Source: Candidatus Kapaibacterium sp.
GTDB lineage: Bacteria > Bacteroidota > Ignavibacteria > Kapaibacteriales > UBA2268
NCBI GenBank assembly: GCA_937927515.1
Contig: CALBDO010000005.1
Coordinates: 1 to 64,000, forward strand
DNA length: 64,000 nucleotides
Reading direction: 5' to 3'
The notes under the pieces are model-generated. The model saw only the letters and a list, made by a program, of their open reading frames with translations, searched no databases and was not told the origin of the DNA. Of this stretch, positions 1 through 9,720 are shown one piece after another. Every line of letters starts with the position of its first letter. Position 1 is the stretch's first letter. Both the position numbers and the translations under genes were made by a program.

Positions 1-45
1 TGACTTCGGATCAGAGGGTTGGGGGTTCGAGTCCCTCCGGGTGTG
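1..45 (+). tRNA. tRNA-Arg (UCG), 3' part
   Basis: The window opens inside a tRNA. Visible are the last three bases of the 5' anticodon strand, a seven-base loop CTTCGGA with anticodon TCG, the 3' anticodon strand TCAGA, a five-base variable loop, a T arm (GGGGG, TTCGAGT, CCCTC), the 3' acceptor strand CGGGTGT and discriminator G at 45. No CCA is encoded, as in the other two tRNAs of the window. The 5' half lies outside. Confidence 0.85.
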
Positions 46-132
46 CTCCTCGGCAAATCTAATATAAATCATCCATTTCTTCTCAATACTCACAAGATTG
101 TTTCGAGTTAAAAGGATTTCTCCATAGTTCAT

Positions 133-140
133 TATATTTG
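133..140 (+). promoter_or_regulatory. Candidate -7 box of the Wzy-like gene
   Basis: TATATTTG matches the Bacteroidetes -7 consensus TAnnTTTG. No good -33 TTTG is visible at the usual distance. If used, transcription would start near 147, so the TTG at 138 could not be the start codon; this favours the ATG at 156. Confidence 0.35.
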
Positions 141-155
141 CATTTTTATAGTGTT

Positions 156-1532
156 ATGGAACGAATTTACAACATAAGTTTTGCGTTGACATTTTTTACC
201 CAATTCCTTTTTGGCTGGGCTATATTCTTTTTTCTTAACTATGGGGTAACGGTATTAGATTTTAATGTCCTTTTTGCATATTTTCTTCTCATTCTTTCTT
301 TGGTTTTTCAGAAGAAAAGCTTAAATGTCGCAATAAATTATCCAAATGTACTATTTTTTGTTTTTAATTTTCTTGTCTTTCTTACAACAATAAACCCAAT
401 TATAAATGGGAATTTGGGTGAAATAACACAAAATTTGAAATCGACCTCGCACTACTATTACATAGTTTTTTTTATAATTCTGACATTTTCTGAATTATTG
501 AAACCAAAGACATTTATATATGTTATTAAAGGACTTATTTGGCTGATTTTTCTTTTCGATTTGTATGGAATTTATCAATTATTTGCTCGCGCACTTGGCC
601 TACCCTTTGGGTGGCTTGAATACTCGAACACTGGGATAATGTCCCGTTTAGAAATAATCGGGACAATACAACAAACCTCTGTTTCATTTGGTTCTTTTTA
701 CAGGGTTACTTCAATATTTGTAGAACCCAGTGTACATGCAAGTTTCAACATCATCCTTTTTATCTTTCTTGTAATTCCTTGGATACAACAGCGTTCTGGC
801 TTTGTAAAGAATAACAAAATCTTGCTTATACTGATAAGTGTTTGTGTAATAAATTTATTTCTTACTTACTCCCTGACTGGTTTGGCAAGTTTGTTTGCAG
901 TTTTATCTTTGGTGGTCTTTATTGAATACTATAAATCCTACAAAGTAATCTTCAAAGTTTTCATTGTAGGGTTTGTAATAATCATATTGGCTAATTATCT
1001 AATGATTGAACTTTTTGGAATAGATTTGTTAAAGCTCTTCTTAATTAGAGTTGAGAATATTTTCTCTCTTGGAAGTGATGAAATGGGAGGAGAAAGCTTT
1101 ACGACGAGATTGGAAAACACTCTATCAACAATTGCCGTTTGGTCTAAACATCCTATTTTTGGTGTTGGTCTCGGATTACTTGGATATCAGAAAGAGTTTA
1201 CAGCTCTTTTTAGCGATACCACGATTTTTTCCGTTCTTGCCGAGACTGGTATATTTAGTTTTATAATTTTTAATGCACTGCTATATTCTTTGCTGTTCTC
1301 TTCTATAAAACTGTACAAGGCCTTGAGGAATACTACTTTCGTTAGTTCAGATGAAATAAAGTTGATAGGTATTGTTCCATATTTAGTTATGTTCGAAATT
1401 GTCCGCTGTAGTTTTACTGCCAATATCTTAATTTACTTTATTTTATGGATGGAATTATCATTTGCCTTCTTTGTTTTAAATTATTATTCACCGAAAATTT
1501 TTAAGCAGAAAGTGCTAAATATTTCTATTTAA
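156..1532 (+). CDS. O-antigen polymerase/ligase-like membrane protein (Wzy/WaaL type)
   Basis: A polytopic inner-membrane protein of 458 residues, almost entirely hydrophobic helices. The longest periplasmic-looking segment (roughly residues 300-350) carries the pattern FTTRLENTLSTIAVWSKHP followed by FGVGLG. That pattern is typical of the Wzy_C/O-antigen ligase superfamily, which polymerises glycan repeat units or transfers them to lipid A core. The frame is open from a TTG at 138, but the ATG at 156 is preferred because a -7-like box overlaps the TTG. It lies just after tRNA-Arg. The fucose-precursor genes elsewhere in the window fit a surface-glycan role. Polymerase and ligase cannot be separated from sequence alone. 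Confidence 0.7.
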   Translation: MERIYNISFALTFFTQFLFGWAIFFFLNYGVTVLDFNVLFAYFLLILSLVFQKKSLNVAINYPNVLFFVFNFLVFLTTINPIINGNLGEITQNLKSTSHYYYIVFFIILTFSELLKPKTFIYVIKGLIWLIFLFDLYGIYQLFARALGLPFGWLEYSNTGIMSRLEIIGTIQQTSVSFGSFYRVTSIFVEPSVHASFNIILFIFLVIPWIQQRSGFVKNNKILLILISVCVINLFLTYSLTGLASLFAVLSLVVFIEYYKSYKVIFKVFIVGFVIIILANYLMIELFGIDLLKLFLIRVENIFSLGSDEMGGESFTTRLENTLSTIAVWSKHPIFGVGLGLLGYQKEFTALFSDTTIFSVLAETGIFSFIIFNALLYSLLFSSIKLYKALRNTTFVSSDEIKLIGIVPYLVMFEIVRCSFTANILIYFILWMELSFAFFVLNYYSPKIFKQKVLNISI

Positions 1533-1627
1533 TTTTAAACAGCCTTCTTTTATGTTGAGAGAATATTAATTTCTCCAATTTATTTTAACCTAAATATAAA
1601 TTTGCAAAGTATTCGTAACCGGAATCT

Positions 1628-1659
1628 TTTGTGGTATGTTACAAATTAAACTATTTTTG
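1628..1659 (+). promoter_or_regulatory. Bacteroidetes-type promoter of zapA
   Basis: TTTG at 1628-1631, a 20-base spacer, then TATTTTTG at 1652-1659. This fits TTTG-N19-20-TAnnTTTG, the promoter form known for Bacteroidetes primary sigma factors. The start would fall near 1666, leaving about 30 bases before the zapA ATG. It may drive zapA together with 6S RNA and rny. Confidence 0.55.
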
Positions 1660-1696
1660 TAGTTAACTAAAATTTATTTAACTTGCTTTTTTTGAT

Positions 1697-1975
1697 ATGG
1701 GAAAAATTAAAGTTAAATTACTGGGCAAGGAATACATCTTAAAGGGTGAGAACGAGGATATCGTTCGAAGTGCAGTTTCGGAAGTTGAAGAACAAGTGAA
1801 AAGTTTCATGGAAAAATACAAGGATGAATCGTTACAAACAATTTTCACGTTGGCGGCTATTAACATTTCGGAAAAATTGAAGCTATGCGAGATGAAGTGC
1901 AAAGTAGATAGTGACTATCTGATAGAAGAGGTCAAGAAAATCACATTGTATCTTATAGAAAACACGAATAATTAA
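1697..1975 (+). CDS. zapA: Cell division protein ZapA
   Basis: 92 residues, the usual size of ZapA, which bundles FtsZ filaments at the division ring in the cytoplasm. The N-terminal beta region (MGKIKVKLLGKEYIL) is followed by helices with a conserved QTIFTLAAINIS stretch and a C-terminal coiled coil. The gene is followed directly by a 6S RNA candidate and rny, an order known from many bacteria in which zapA (ygfE) precedes ssrS. A good promoter lies 38 bases upstream. Confidence 0.85.
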   Translation: MGKIKVKLLGKEYILKGENEDIVRSAVSEVEEQVKSFMEKYKDESLQTIFTLAAINISEKLKLCEMKCKVDSDYLIEEVKKITLYLIENTNN

Positions 1976-1987
1976 CGTTCTTTGAAT

Positions 1988-2217
1988 TTAAAACCGCATT
2001 AGAGCCTTGCCCCCTTATGAGCGAAAGAACCGTTAGTGAGAAAAAAAGGGAATCAGGCTCTGGCTATAAATTGCAGGCCTCGACCGCAAGCAAGCGGTGA
2101 CATCCGTTGGATGTCCGGTGGAAGCAAAATATAGTCAGGCTGATACCCACTGTGTCGGATTGGGTTCTTTCCGACTCAGGTATGTGTTTGGGTAAGGCGA
2201 TAATGCGGTTCTTTTAA
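1988..2217 (+). ncRNA. ssrS: 6S RNA candidate
   Basis: The stretch of about 310 bases between zapA and rny folds as a 6S-like rod. The ends form a long closing stem: ACCGCATTA...GCCTTGCCC at 1993-2012 pairs with GGGTAAGGC...TAATGCGGT at 2190-2209. Inside, CTGGCTATA pairs with TATAGTCAG around a large bulged centre. The centre holds hairpins ACCGC/GCGGT and GACATCC/GGATGTC. A further arm is TCGGA/TCCGA near 2157-2175. The sequence GTCCGGTGGAAGCAAAA resembles the conserved GTCCG...GAAGCC.TAAAA part of E. coli 6S RNA, as I recall it. Position after zapA is the classic ssrS locus. 6S RNA binds RNA polymerase holoenzyme as a promoter mimic. Ends are estimated from the closing stem; a T-rich tract follows. 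Confidence 0.8.
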
Positions 2218-2293
2218 TTTTTGTTTTTTAATATTAATTTGTAATTTGATTCAGAAATTTTGGTTTTAATTTATTTTTCGGAAGGTGGAAAAG

Positions 2294-3856
2294 ATGGGCG
2301 AATTGATTATCGTTATTGGTACAATCTTTGGGCTTTTGCTTGGTTTTGCTATTGCATACTTTGTAACACAGAAAGCTTTTGCTTCGAGAATAAAAGAAGC
2401 CGAGTTAAAAGCACAAAATATCATTAAAGAAGCAGAAAAAGAAGCAAATAATTTAAAAAAGGAAAAGTTGCTCGAGGTCAAAGAGGAGTGGCACAAGCGT
2501 AAACAGGAGTTCGAGAACGAATATCAACAGAGAAAAACAAAGATACAAGCGCAAGAAAAATTGCTTAAAACTAGGGAAGAAGCGTTAGAAGGGAAACAAG
2601 ATTTACTCGCTAAGAAAGAAAAGCAAATTGAACTTGCCGAACAAGACCTAAAGCAAAAGGAACTTAGTATCAAACAAAAATTAGAAGAAGTAGAAAAATT
2701 AAAGCAAGAGCAAATTAAGAAATTGGAGGAGATTAGTGGATTATCGAGCGAGGAAGCTAAAAAAATTCTTATGGACAATTTGATTAATGAAGCAAAAACC
2801 GAAGCAGCGCAGTACATTAAACAAATACGCGACGAAGCCAAGCAAAATGCCCAGCGTGAAGCGAGAAATATTATCCTCGAAGCTATTCAAAGAACTGCTT
2901 CCGACCATAGTATTGAAAGCACTGTGTCTGTTGTGACTTTGGAATCCGATGAGATGAAAGGGCGAATAATTGGCCGCGAAGGTCGCAACATCCGTTCTTT
3001 CGAATCTGCCACTGGTGTCGACTTAATCATAGACGACACCCCAGAGGCAGTAGTTATATCTGGTTTCGACCCATTCAGGCGTGAAGTTGCCAAAATCGCA
3101 CTCGAAAGATTGATGCAGGATGGTAGGATACATCCAGCTCGCATCGAGGAAGTAGTCGAGAAGGTACGTGCCGAACTTGAAGATGAAATTTTTAAGATTG
3201 GTGAACAAACAATATTGGAGCTTGGGGTGCAAAGCTTACATCCAGACTTAATAAGATTGGTCGGAAAGATGAAATATCGTTTTAGTTATGGTCAAAATCT
3301 TTTGAATCACTCAATCGAAGTTGCTCATCTATGCGGAATTATGGCTGCAGAACTTGGTCTGGACCCACAAATTGCTAAACGCGCTGGACTTCTACACGAC
3401 ATTGGCAAATGTGTGGACCAAAACGTAGAAGGACCGCACGCTCTTATTGGTTATGAGTTAGCAAAAAAATATAAAGAGCATCCAGCTGTTGCTAATGCTA
3501 TTGGTGCACACCACGAGGACATCGATATGGAAACGCCATACGCAGTTTTGGTTCAAGCAGCCGATAGTATCAGTGGTGCTCGCCCCGGCGCCCGTAGAGA
3601 ATCACTCGAAAATTATGTCAAAAGGTTGGAAAAACTCGAAGTTCTGGCTAATAGCTTCAATGGTGTTCAGAAAACATTCGCAATACAGGCTGGTCGCGAG
3701 GTTCGGGTTATTGTCGAGCCAGATAAAGTCGACGACATCACGGCCGACCAACTTGCCCATGATATTGCTAAAAAAATTGAGCAGGAAATGGAATACCCCG
3801 GTCAGATTAAAGTGACTGTCATTCGAGAACGACGTAGTTTTGCTTTCGCTAAATAA
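2294..3856 (+). CDS. rny: Ribonuclease Y
   Basis: A membrane-anchored endoribonuclease that starts mRNA decay. With the ATG at 2294 it has 520 residues, normal for the family. That ATG is preceded by GGAAGG; the GTG at 2285 is the alternative. Order: one N-terminal transmembrane helix (about 3-25), a long Lys/Glu-rich coiled coil (about 30-190), a KH domain with the [12 protein letters not shown] loop (about 205-275), and an HD domain (about 330-430) with metal-binding H368-D369 in LLHDIGK and a second AHHED motif. It lies downstream of zapA and the 6S RNA and ends in a strong terminator. Confidence 0.93.
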   Translation: MGELIIVIGTIFGLLLGFAIAYFVTQKAFASRIKEAELKAQNIIKEAEKEANNLKKEKLLEVKEEWHKRKQEFENEYQQRKTKIQAQEKLLKTREEALEGKQDLLAKKEKQIELAEQDLKQKELSIKQKLEEVEKLKQEQIKKLEEISGLSSEEAKKILMDNLINEAKTEAAQYIKQIRDEAKQNAQREARNIILEAIQRTASDHSIESTVSVVTLESDEMKGRIIGREGRNIRSFESATGVDLIIDDTPEAVVISGFDPFRREVAKIALERLMQDGRIHPARIEEVVEKVRAELEDEIFKIGEQTILELGVQSLHPDLIRLVGKMKYRFSYGQNLLNHSIEVAHLCGIMAAELGLDPQIAKRAGLLHDIGKCVDQNVEGPHALIGYELAKKYKEHPAVANAIGAHHEDIDMETPYAVLVQAADSISGARPGARRESLENYVKRLEKLEVLANSFNGVQKTFAIQAGREVRVIVEPDKVDDITADQLAHDIAKKIEQEMEYPGQIKVTVIRERRSFAFAK

Positions 3857-3886
3857 TTTTCATTGAAATTTAATTTTTTCCCTCTT

Positions 3887-3916
3887 GGGATTCGACAGTT
3901 CGAATCCCTTTTTTTT
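3887..3916 (+). terminator. Rho-independent terminator of rny
   Basis: GGGATTCGA, loop CAGT, TCGAATCCC, then a run of eight T. This perfect 9-bp stem begins 30 bases after the rny stop. The remaining 220 bases up to the convergent surface-protein gene show only the hairpin listed next. Confidence 0.85.
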
Positions 3917-4090
3917 AATTATCACTTTCCATCTGCTATTGAAGTTTGATATTCTTTAACTCATTTGATAAAAATTTTACTTTAAAAAAATTGATATGTT
4001 ACGGAATAAAACTTATGGTTTGTAATAAGTATTCGGTTAATTTAAAGTTGATTTTGTCTATTTTGTCCATTAGGTAACATTTCATAAACG

Positions 4091-4115
4091 CAGGGACCCC
4101 ATTGTAGGGCCCCTG
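4091..4115. terminator. GC-rich hairpin after the giant surface-protein gene
   Basis: CAGGGACCC and GGGCCCCTG form a 9-bp stem with one A-C mismatch, 24 bases beyond the stop of the gene ending at 4140 on the minus strand. No T tract follows on either strand, so intrinsic termination is uncertain. It may act as a 3' stability element. Confidence 0.35.
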
Positions 4116-4139
4116 GACTTAATTTGATATTCTAAAGTG

Positions 4140-7100
4140 CTATTTTACGATGACGAACTTTTGTGTTTGACTAAAACTTCCGCTAATATACCGCAACGCA
4201 TAAACTCCGCTAGGAAACTGATGCGTGGAGATTGTCATTTCATATACACCTTGCTTTGTATGTTCGTTCATTAACGGTACAATATATCCATTGGCGAGGT
4301 TTATAATTTCAATCTTTGTATTGGCATCAAAACCTACGCCGAATTTCACTCTCATACTCTCATCGTTTGAAGTATTCTGAATTACTTCGATAAAGTATGG
4401 TGCCAAAGCAATTTCAATTGGGCGAATGTCTATAACACAAGTGTTAAGAATAATCGTGGTTGTATCCCCTTTTGGAACAACACACTTATCGCGATCGTGG
4501 AATGTAATGTTGTATATATATGGACGGAACTCTTTTGTATCGGTAAGTAGGAGCAGTATTATTGGTCGCACAAGCTCTCCGTCGCTTGTAATTGGATTTC
4601 TACCGCTTGCGGATATGTGAATTTTTGAATAGTTTTCGTCGATTTTGATTTGTTGAGCAGTTACATTCCAAGACCCGTCCAATAAAGCTCCTTTTTCGAT
4701 TTCATTAAGTTTTATCCAATCGCTTTTGTGAATTATATCGAATTCAAATGAAGTAATTTTTGCATCATTCCAACTTTTAGATTTTGCATAAGTATTCAAA
4801 GTGACAATATGCCCCGGGCTTAAGTGTAGGTCTGCATCGAAATCTCGTAAAGTGAGCTCGACTGGAACACTGTAACCAATTCCAACTAATTCAACATAGT
4901 AATTATTTCCAACATCACTATGGATTCTTAATAAAGCACGGAAGTTACCATCTTTATCTGGTGAAAATCTAACCTTGATTTTCACTGTACTTTGTTCTGG
5001 AATGACAATTGGGAAGGAAGTTTCAACTAACTCGAAGTGTGAAATGTCCCCAGATATGTATTCAATGCTATCGATTGTGGCAGAAGTAGTAGTGCTTGTG
5101 TTTCTGATAGTAAATTCCTTAATGGGCTCGTCGCAAAGAAGAACAAAACCATAATTAATTGAATCGACGGTTATTCCCTTTTCAATACCATAGCCAATTA
5201 CTTGTGTCTGTGTTGTAATTATGGAGTCGGGTGCAGGTGCCGCGTCGTTGATTACGTCGACAAAGGCTGTTCGCTTGTTAACGGCTCTTGGGATAAACCG
5301 AACCGAAAGCACCAACGAATCACCCATTGGGAGAGTGATATTAGACGGAGGTTGTGTAACCCATTGAAACTCATTTAACGTGTTCTGGCTCCAAGAAATC
5401 GACTCGATGAACAAGTCTGAAGATTTACTTGTGGATTTAATCACAACTTTTCCAATGTCCGGATGTTGCGTTCCAACAAGAACTGGGGGCAGAAATTCGT
5501 ATCCGGTTATTTCTATCCTTGGAAGATACCCGTAGCCGTGCAAGTCGCCAACAACGCTATTGGGTTCGATATTGTCGTCTGGATGAAATTCTGGTATTAC
5601 GGTATTGTAATGGTCGAATTCGTCCTTAGGCTCGTAAAGAATTGTGATTTCGATTTGAGTAGTGCCTGTACTACTGGTTTCTGGCATTAAATCAATTGGA
5701 GCACCAGGCGATGGAGCGGGATTTATTCCGCCAGGCTTGATTCTAAAATGAGGCAAATCCTGACCAAGTCGGATATCTGTTACTCGCACTTTCGAACTTC
5801 CGCCGTTTCTAAGATAAACTTTCCCTTCGTTCGAGGTGCCTACACGCCTTCGTTGCCAATCGTAGTTAGTTATGTACGGTCCAGGCTGAACACCAACACC
5901 TCTCCAATTAGAAATGCTATCGCCGCTACCAGCGTTGCTGTGGAATACAACATCTATTGAATATTCCCCAATAGTTTGTGGTTCGAAGCATGGGGTCTCT
6001 AAAAAAACTGTGCCTTTAGGAGGTATTATAATTGGTAAAGCTGGGCTGAATGGAGTTGAAAGGGAGAATGGTTGTGTTACCCCATCTATTAAGTCGATTA
6101 TTAAGGTATCCGACCCGGGATTTTGGAGCATCAAACCAGTGGAGGTTTGCTGAAGTTTACAAACTTTATTTTTAATTACAACTGTTCCTGCGTTCCAGTC
6201 TTCGACTGCTATCTTTGGAATAATACCACGGCCCATTACTGGTACTTTGAAAGTGTCGCAATCTGTGATTACCAAGAGTGTGTCCGTATCCATCATCGTT
6301 GGCAAAAGAGATTCTTCAGTAGGAAGATATTCAATTTCTATGTTGTGAATGCCTTTAGGCATCAATTGGATTTCGGGTGGAACATTACCAGAGAGAATTC
6401 TAAATACGCTTCCACGGAGTAGTTTTATTTCAACAATACGTTCAGTTGTATCGGCAGCGTTTTGAATTTGCACTGGTAAGGTTTTCGAAGTTAAAAGTCT
6501 AAGGGAGCCAAAATTTATTGGATTAGGATTGATTTCGAGCGTGTCGGGGTAGTAGTATAACGTGTCAAAAGAGGAATTTCCCGCTCGGTCTGTAATTTGT
6601 AAATAGCCAATGCTGGGCTTGTGTTTGTTAATCACTTGAATGATAAATGTGTAATCGTATAACGGTGGATAGGATTTAAATTCTTTAATAAATTTAATTT
6701 CAAAGTTAAAAGAGCTATCTAGTAGTGCAATATCACTTATGCCTTGGTCAATTTGGCGTGGGTCATCTCCGGGTTTTCCGTTGCGAAGTTCTGTTGAGCG
6801 AATAGTAAAAACACCACAACTTTCTTGTACGAATATCTCGGGTGGTAAGGTGTCGGTTTCGTCTACTTTGTTGAACGCAGTGCAAGCGGGCCAACCATAA
6901 CCATCGGCTTCGCTAAAGCCATATATGTAGCCACCAAATTTGGTTTGGCTACGTACAACGTGGCATCCAGGTTGAACACGAATTTTAGCCCAGTACAAGT
7001 CCGTTCCGGGTATTCGATTGAATATAAATTTAGGTTCTATTTGCCAAATAGGTTTTCCATCAATTGTAATGGACTTTATAGGCTTATTTTCTGGGTCGTT

Positions 7101-8375
7101 TGTATCACCAATGGCTATTATATTAAAATAGTTATCGAGAAATTGTGCTTGTGCATCTGGGGTTTGAAAGACTGTATTGGGCACAAATTGCTCGCGGGGT
7201 ATTACTAATATCATAAATGGGTCGAATTCGGGTGAATTATCCCAATCAGTTGAGTAGGAATATTGCATGACAAGAACTGGTTTGTCTGCTTCCCAAACGG
7301 AAGTACCTTTAATCGATTCTTGATTATTAGGTTGTCCTTGGGGGACAAATACTTCCTCATATTCGTCGAAATCGCCAGCTTTCCTTAAAAGCTTTGGTCC
7401 ACGTTGTCCAAGAAATCTTCCGTCTTTTAAATCATACCACTTTACAGTATAAGTTGTGTTATCCCTTGCTGCAATAATTCTGAAAAAGTCCCCTCGCCCT
7501 TTTCTTTGGAATTCTACAGTGTAATATTTTTTACCCCAAGCTTGCACTGGTGGCATCATCTCGCATAACATGTTGCGACCATTCCATAAGTCGAAGGAGG
7601 GAATCAATGTTCGCTTGTGAAAGGAGATAAACCCAATAGGTTTATTGGAGATAACGCGAGAACCCGATAGGTCGAATTGGCCACGAGTAGCACCGTTCCC
7701 CATTACGCAGTAAACCTCGCCTTTATTTAGAGTTACCTTCCATTTATCGCCAATTCGTCGTCCCCCGATTGTTTGCCCAATGAACTGTCCACGTCCTTTG
7801 AGTTCGATAAAAACTTCAGTGCCGTTTTCGCTTGGAATGATGAGAAAGCCATTTCCACGATACTCTCCACCATAAAGGTTTTCGAAAAAATCATAATATG
7901 ACAGATGTATATATTCCGTTCCGCAGGAAGAAATAGGAATTGCCAGGTAACCATCTGCTGTGTAGCGCCTATGGTTTAATACATAGACCGAGATTGGTTC
8001 AGTAGCGTAAACGTGTATGGCTTTGGGGACTGGTTTTTCGCTTTCCCGAACTTCTAAATCCCAGAATAATTCGTTATTGATAGTTGAAAAGGTAGTAATC
8101 TTAAATGCCTCAACTTTTTTTGTTTTTATCAATCCCAATCCAGGAATTTCAACCGTTGCCATACAGTTTTTGGATGAAGTCACGTATATTTCAATTGCGA
8201 TTTCTTGGGTATTGCCAATAGGTTGTCTATCGTCCTCATTTGGTGGAATTGCAATCCAGAACTCACGTCCTTGAGAGGAGTTGAATAGTAATTGCTCTGC
8301 TGTAATTTTTTGCGAGAAGGAAACATTTCTGGAAAGAATTAAAAATATTGCAAGTAAAGTATAAAAACTTTTCAT
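4140..8375 (-). CDS. Giant secreted protein: IgGFc-binding-like N-terminus, Ig-like repeats, T9SS-type tail
   Basis: 1411 residues from the ATG at 8375; the longer frame begins with a TTG. A signal peptide (MKSFYTLLAIFLILSR...) is followed by about 480 residues resembling the IgGFc-binding/hyalin-like N-terminal domain (PF17517 type), as in the stretch VLNHRRYTADGYLAIP. Then come several beta-sandwich repeats of the ASPM-SPD-2-Hydin or choice-of-anchor D kind, recognisable by repeated phrases such as VRFSPDKDGNFRALLRI. The last 80 residues (from about FIEVIQN to QKFVIVK) resemble a type A sorting domain of the type IX secretion system. Together these suggest an outer-surface adhesin or matrix protein. 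The ligand is unknown. The gene stands alone, divergent from the histidine kinase gene. Confidence 0.75.
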   Translation of the reverse strand: MKSFYTLLAIFLILSRNVSFSQKITAEQLLFNSSQGREFWIAIPPNEDDRQPIGNTQEIAIEIYVTSSKNCMATVEIPGLGLIKTKKVEAFKITTFSTINNELFWDLEVRESEKPVPKAIHVYATEPISVYVLNHRRYTADGYLAIPISSCGTEYIHLSYYDFFENLYGGEYRGNGFLIIPSENGTEVFIELKGRGQFIGQTIGGRRIGDKWKVTLNKGEVYCVMGNGATRGQFDLSGSRVISNKPIGFISFHKRTLIPSFDLWNGRNMLCEMMPPVQAWGKKYYTVEFQRKGRGDFFRIIAARDNTTYTVKWYDLKDGRFLGQRGPKLLRKAGDFDEYEEVFVPQGQPNNQESIKGTSVWEADKPVLVMQYSYSTDWDNSPEFDPFMILVIPREQFVPNTVFQTPDAQAQFLDNYFNIIAIGDTNDPENKPIKSITIDGKPIWQIEPKFIFNRIPGTDLYWAKIRVQPGCHVVRSQTKFGGYIYGFSEADGYGWPACTAFNKVDETDTLPPEIFVQESCGVFTIRSTELRNGKPGDDPRQIDQGISDIALLDSSFNFEIKFIKEFKSYPPLYDYTFIIQVINKHKPSIGYLQITDRAGNSSFDTLYYYPDTLEINPNPINFGSLRLLTSKTLPVQIQNAADTTERIVEIKLLRGSVFRILSGNVPPEIQLMPKGIHNIEIEYLPTEESLLPTMMDTDTLLVITDCDTFKVPVMGRGIIPKIAVEDWNAGTVVIKNKVCKLQQTSTGLMLQNPGSDTLIIDLIDGVTQPFSLSTPFSPALPIIIPPKGTVFLETPCFEPQTIGEYSIDVVFHSNAGSGDSISNWRGVGVQPGPYITNYDWQRRRVGTSNEGKVYLRNGGSSKVRVTDIRLGQDLPHFRIKPGGINPAPSPGAPIDLMPETSSTGTTQIEITILYEPKDEFDHYNTVIPEFHPDDNIEPNSVVGDLHGYGYLPRIEITGYEFLPPVLVGTQHPDIGKVVIKSTSKSSDLFIESISWSQNTLNEFQWVTQPPSNITLPMGDSLVLSVRFIPRAVNKRTAFVDVINDAAPAPDSIITTQTQVIGYGIEKGITVDSINYGFVLLCDEPIKEFTIRNTSTTTSATIDSIEYISGDISHFELVETSFPIVIPEQSTVKIKVRFSPDKDGNFRALLRIHSDVGNNYYVELVGIGYSVPVELTLRDFDADLHLSPGHIVTLNTYAKSKSWNDAKITSFEFDIIHKSDWIKLNEIEKGALLDGSWNVTAQQIKIDENYSKIHISASGRNPITSDGELVRPIILLLLTDTKEFRPYIYNITFHDRDKCVVPKGDTTTIILNTCVIDIRPIEIALAPYFIEVIQNTSNDESMRVKFGVGFDANTKIEIINLANGYIVPLMNEHTKQGVYEMTISTHQFPSGVYALRYISGSFSQTQKFVIVK

Positions 8376-8494
8376 TATTATCACCAAATATAACCATCTA
8401 ATATAACAAAAATTTTTATAATAAGTTACTAAAAATTACACTTTTAAAATTCTACCTAAGTCGTTAATTTCGTTATATATTTTTACATCATTTT

Positions 8495-9718
8495 ATGAAA
8501 AATGATTTTTATAAAAATTTAATCGAATGTGCTCCCATTGGTTTTGCGTATCATAAGTTATTGCTTGATGAATATGGAAAGCCTCGTGATTTCATATTTT
8601 TGGATGTGAATCAGGCTTTCGAGGAGTTAACTGGACTAAGAAGGGAAAATGTCCTACAACGAACAGTCCTCGAAGTATTGCCAGAGCTTAAACAAGATAA
8701 ATTTGATTGGATATCCTTTTACGGTTCAATAGCCTTGAACTGCTTAAAAAAGTCATTTATTCAGTATTCCGAAACGCTCAATCGTTGGTATAAAGTATAT
8801 GCATTCTCGAATGAGAGAGGTTTTTTCACAACTTTTTTCTTAGATATCACAAAAGAGTATTCATCAATGATTGAGCTCACAGAAAAAGAAAAGATTACTG
8901 AAAAATTTTACCAAGATACTCAAAAGTTGGCAGAAGATTTGGCAATGTCTAAAAATATTTTGGAAGAAGCACTTTACGAAAAAAATTTGCTTCTTTATGA
9001 ACTAACAGAAACGAAAGAAAAACTTGAAGAGGCTTTGAAAGAAAAAGATAAATTGTTTTCTATCATTGCCCACGACTTAAAAAGTCCATTCTCTGGTTTC
9101 TTAGGTATCGCTAATTTACTTTCTACAGACATTGAAAGCTTCAGCAAAGAAGAGCTAGTTGAGTTGGCTAAAAGCCTTAAAGCGAGCGCTGAAAGTGTAT
9201 ATAAATTAATAGAAAATCTTCTCGAGTGGTCGAGGATTCAAAGAGGTCTAATTCCATTTAACCCAGAGAATTACAATCTTTATTTTGTAGTTGAGCAAAT
9301 TCACACTTTACATAGGATAAATTTAGAGAAGAAAAGTATTAAGTTTACCAATCTTATTCCTAAGGATTTAGAAGCAAAATTCGATATCAATATGATTTCA
9401 ACTGTTTTTAGAAATTTAATCTCTAATGCAATTAAGTTTACTCCAAAAGGAGGAGAAGTAACAGTTGACTTTAAGCAAAATAGCAACGAATTAACCATCT
9501 CCATATCGGATACTGGAATCGGTATTCCAAAGGAAGTCTTGCCAATGCTGTTTAAAATTGGAGCCAAAACATCTAGGCCTGGAACTGATGGCGAAACGAG
9601 CACCGGTTTGGGGCTAATTCTATGCAAAGAATACATTGAAAAGCATAAAGGAAAAATTTGGGTCGAAAGCCAAGAAGGCAAGGGTTCGACATTTTATTTC
9701 ACTTTGCCTGTTATATAA
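8495..9718 (+). CDS. PAS-domain sensor histidine kinase
   Basis: 407 residues without transmembrane segments, so probably cytosolic. A PAS domain (about 1-120, beginning NLIECAPIGFAYHK) is followed by a coiled coil (about 125-185). The HisKA domain has phospho-acceptor H193 in IIAHDLKSP. The ATPase domain has an N-box around N307/N311 (FRNLISNAIKF), G1 box DTGIGIPKE and G2 box STGLGLILCKEY. No receiver domain and no neighbouring response regulator are present, so the partner is encoded elsewhere. It is divergent from the surface-protein gene and ends two bases before the convergent phosphodiesterase gene. Confidence 0.88.
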   Translation: MKNDFYKNLIECAPIGFAYHKLLLDEYGKPRDFIFLDVNQAFEELTGLRRENVLQRTVLEVLPELKQDKFDWISFYGSIALNCLKKSFIQYSETLNRWYKVYAFSNERGFFTTFFLDITKEYSSMIELTEKEKITEKFYQDTQKLAEDLAMSKNILEEALYEKNLLLYELTETKEKLEEALKEKDKLFSIIAHDLKSPFSGFLGIANLLSTDIESFSKEELVELAKSLKASAESVYKLIENLLEWSRIQRGLIPFNPENYNLYFVVEQIHTLHRINLEKKSIKFTNLIPKDLEAKFDINMISTVFRNLISNAIKFTPKGGEVTVDFKQNSNELTISISDTGIGIPKEVLPMLFKIGAKTSRPGTDGETSTGLGLILCKEYIEKHKGKIWVESQEGKGSTFYFTLPVI

Positions 9719-9720
9719 AT

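Noticed and set aside
8402-8494. Possible small RNA or ORF in the divergent gap before the histidine kinase
   Set aside because: Only AT-rich sequence without a stable stem or start signal.
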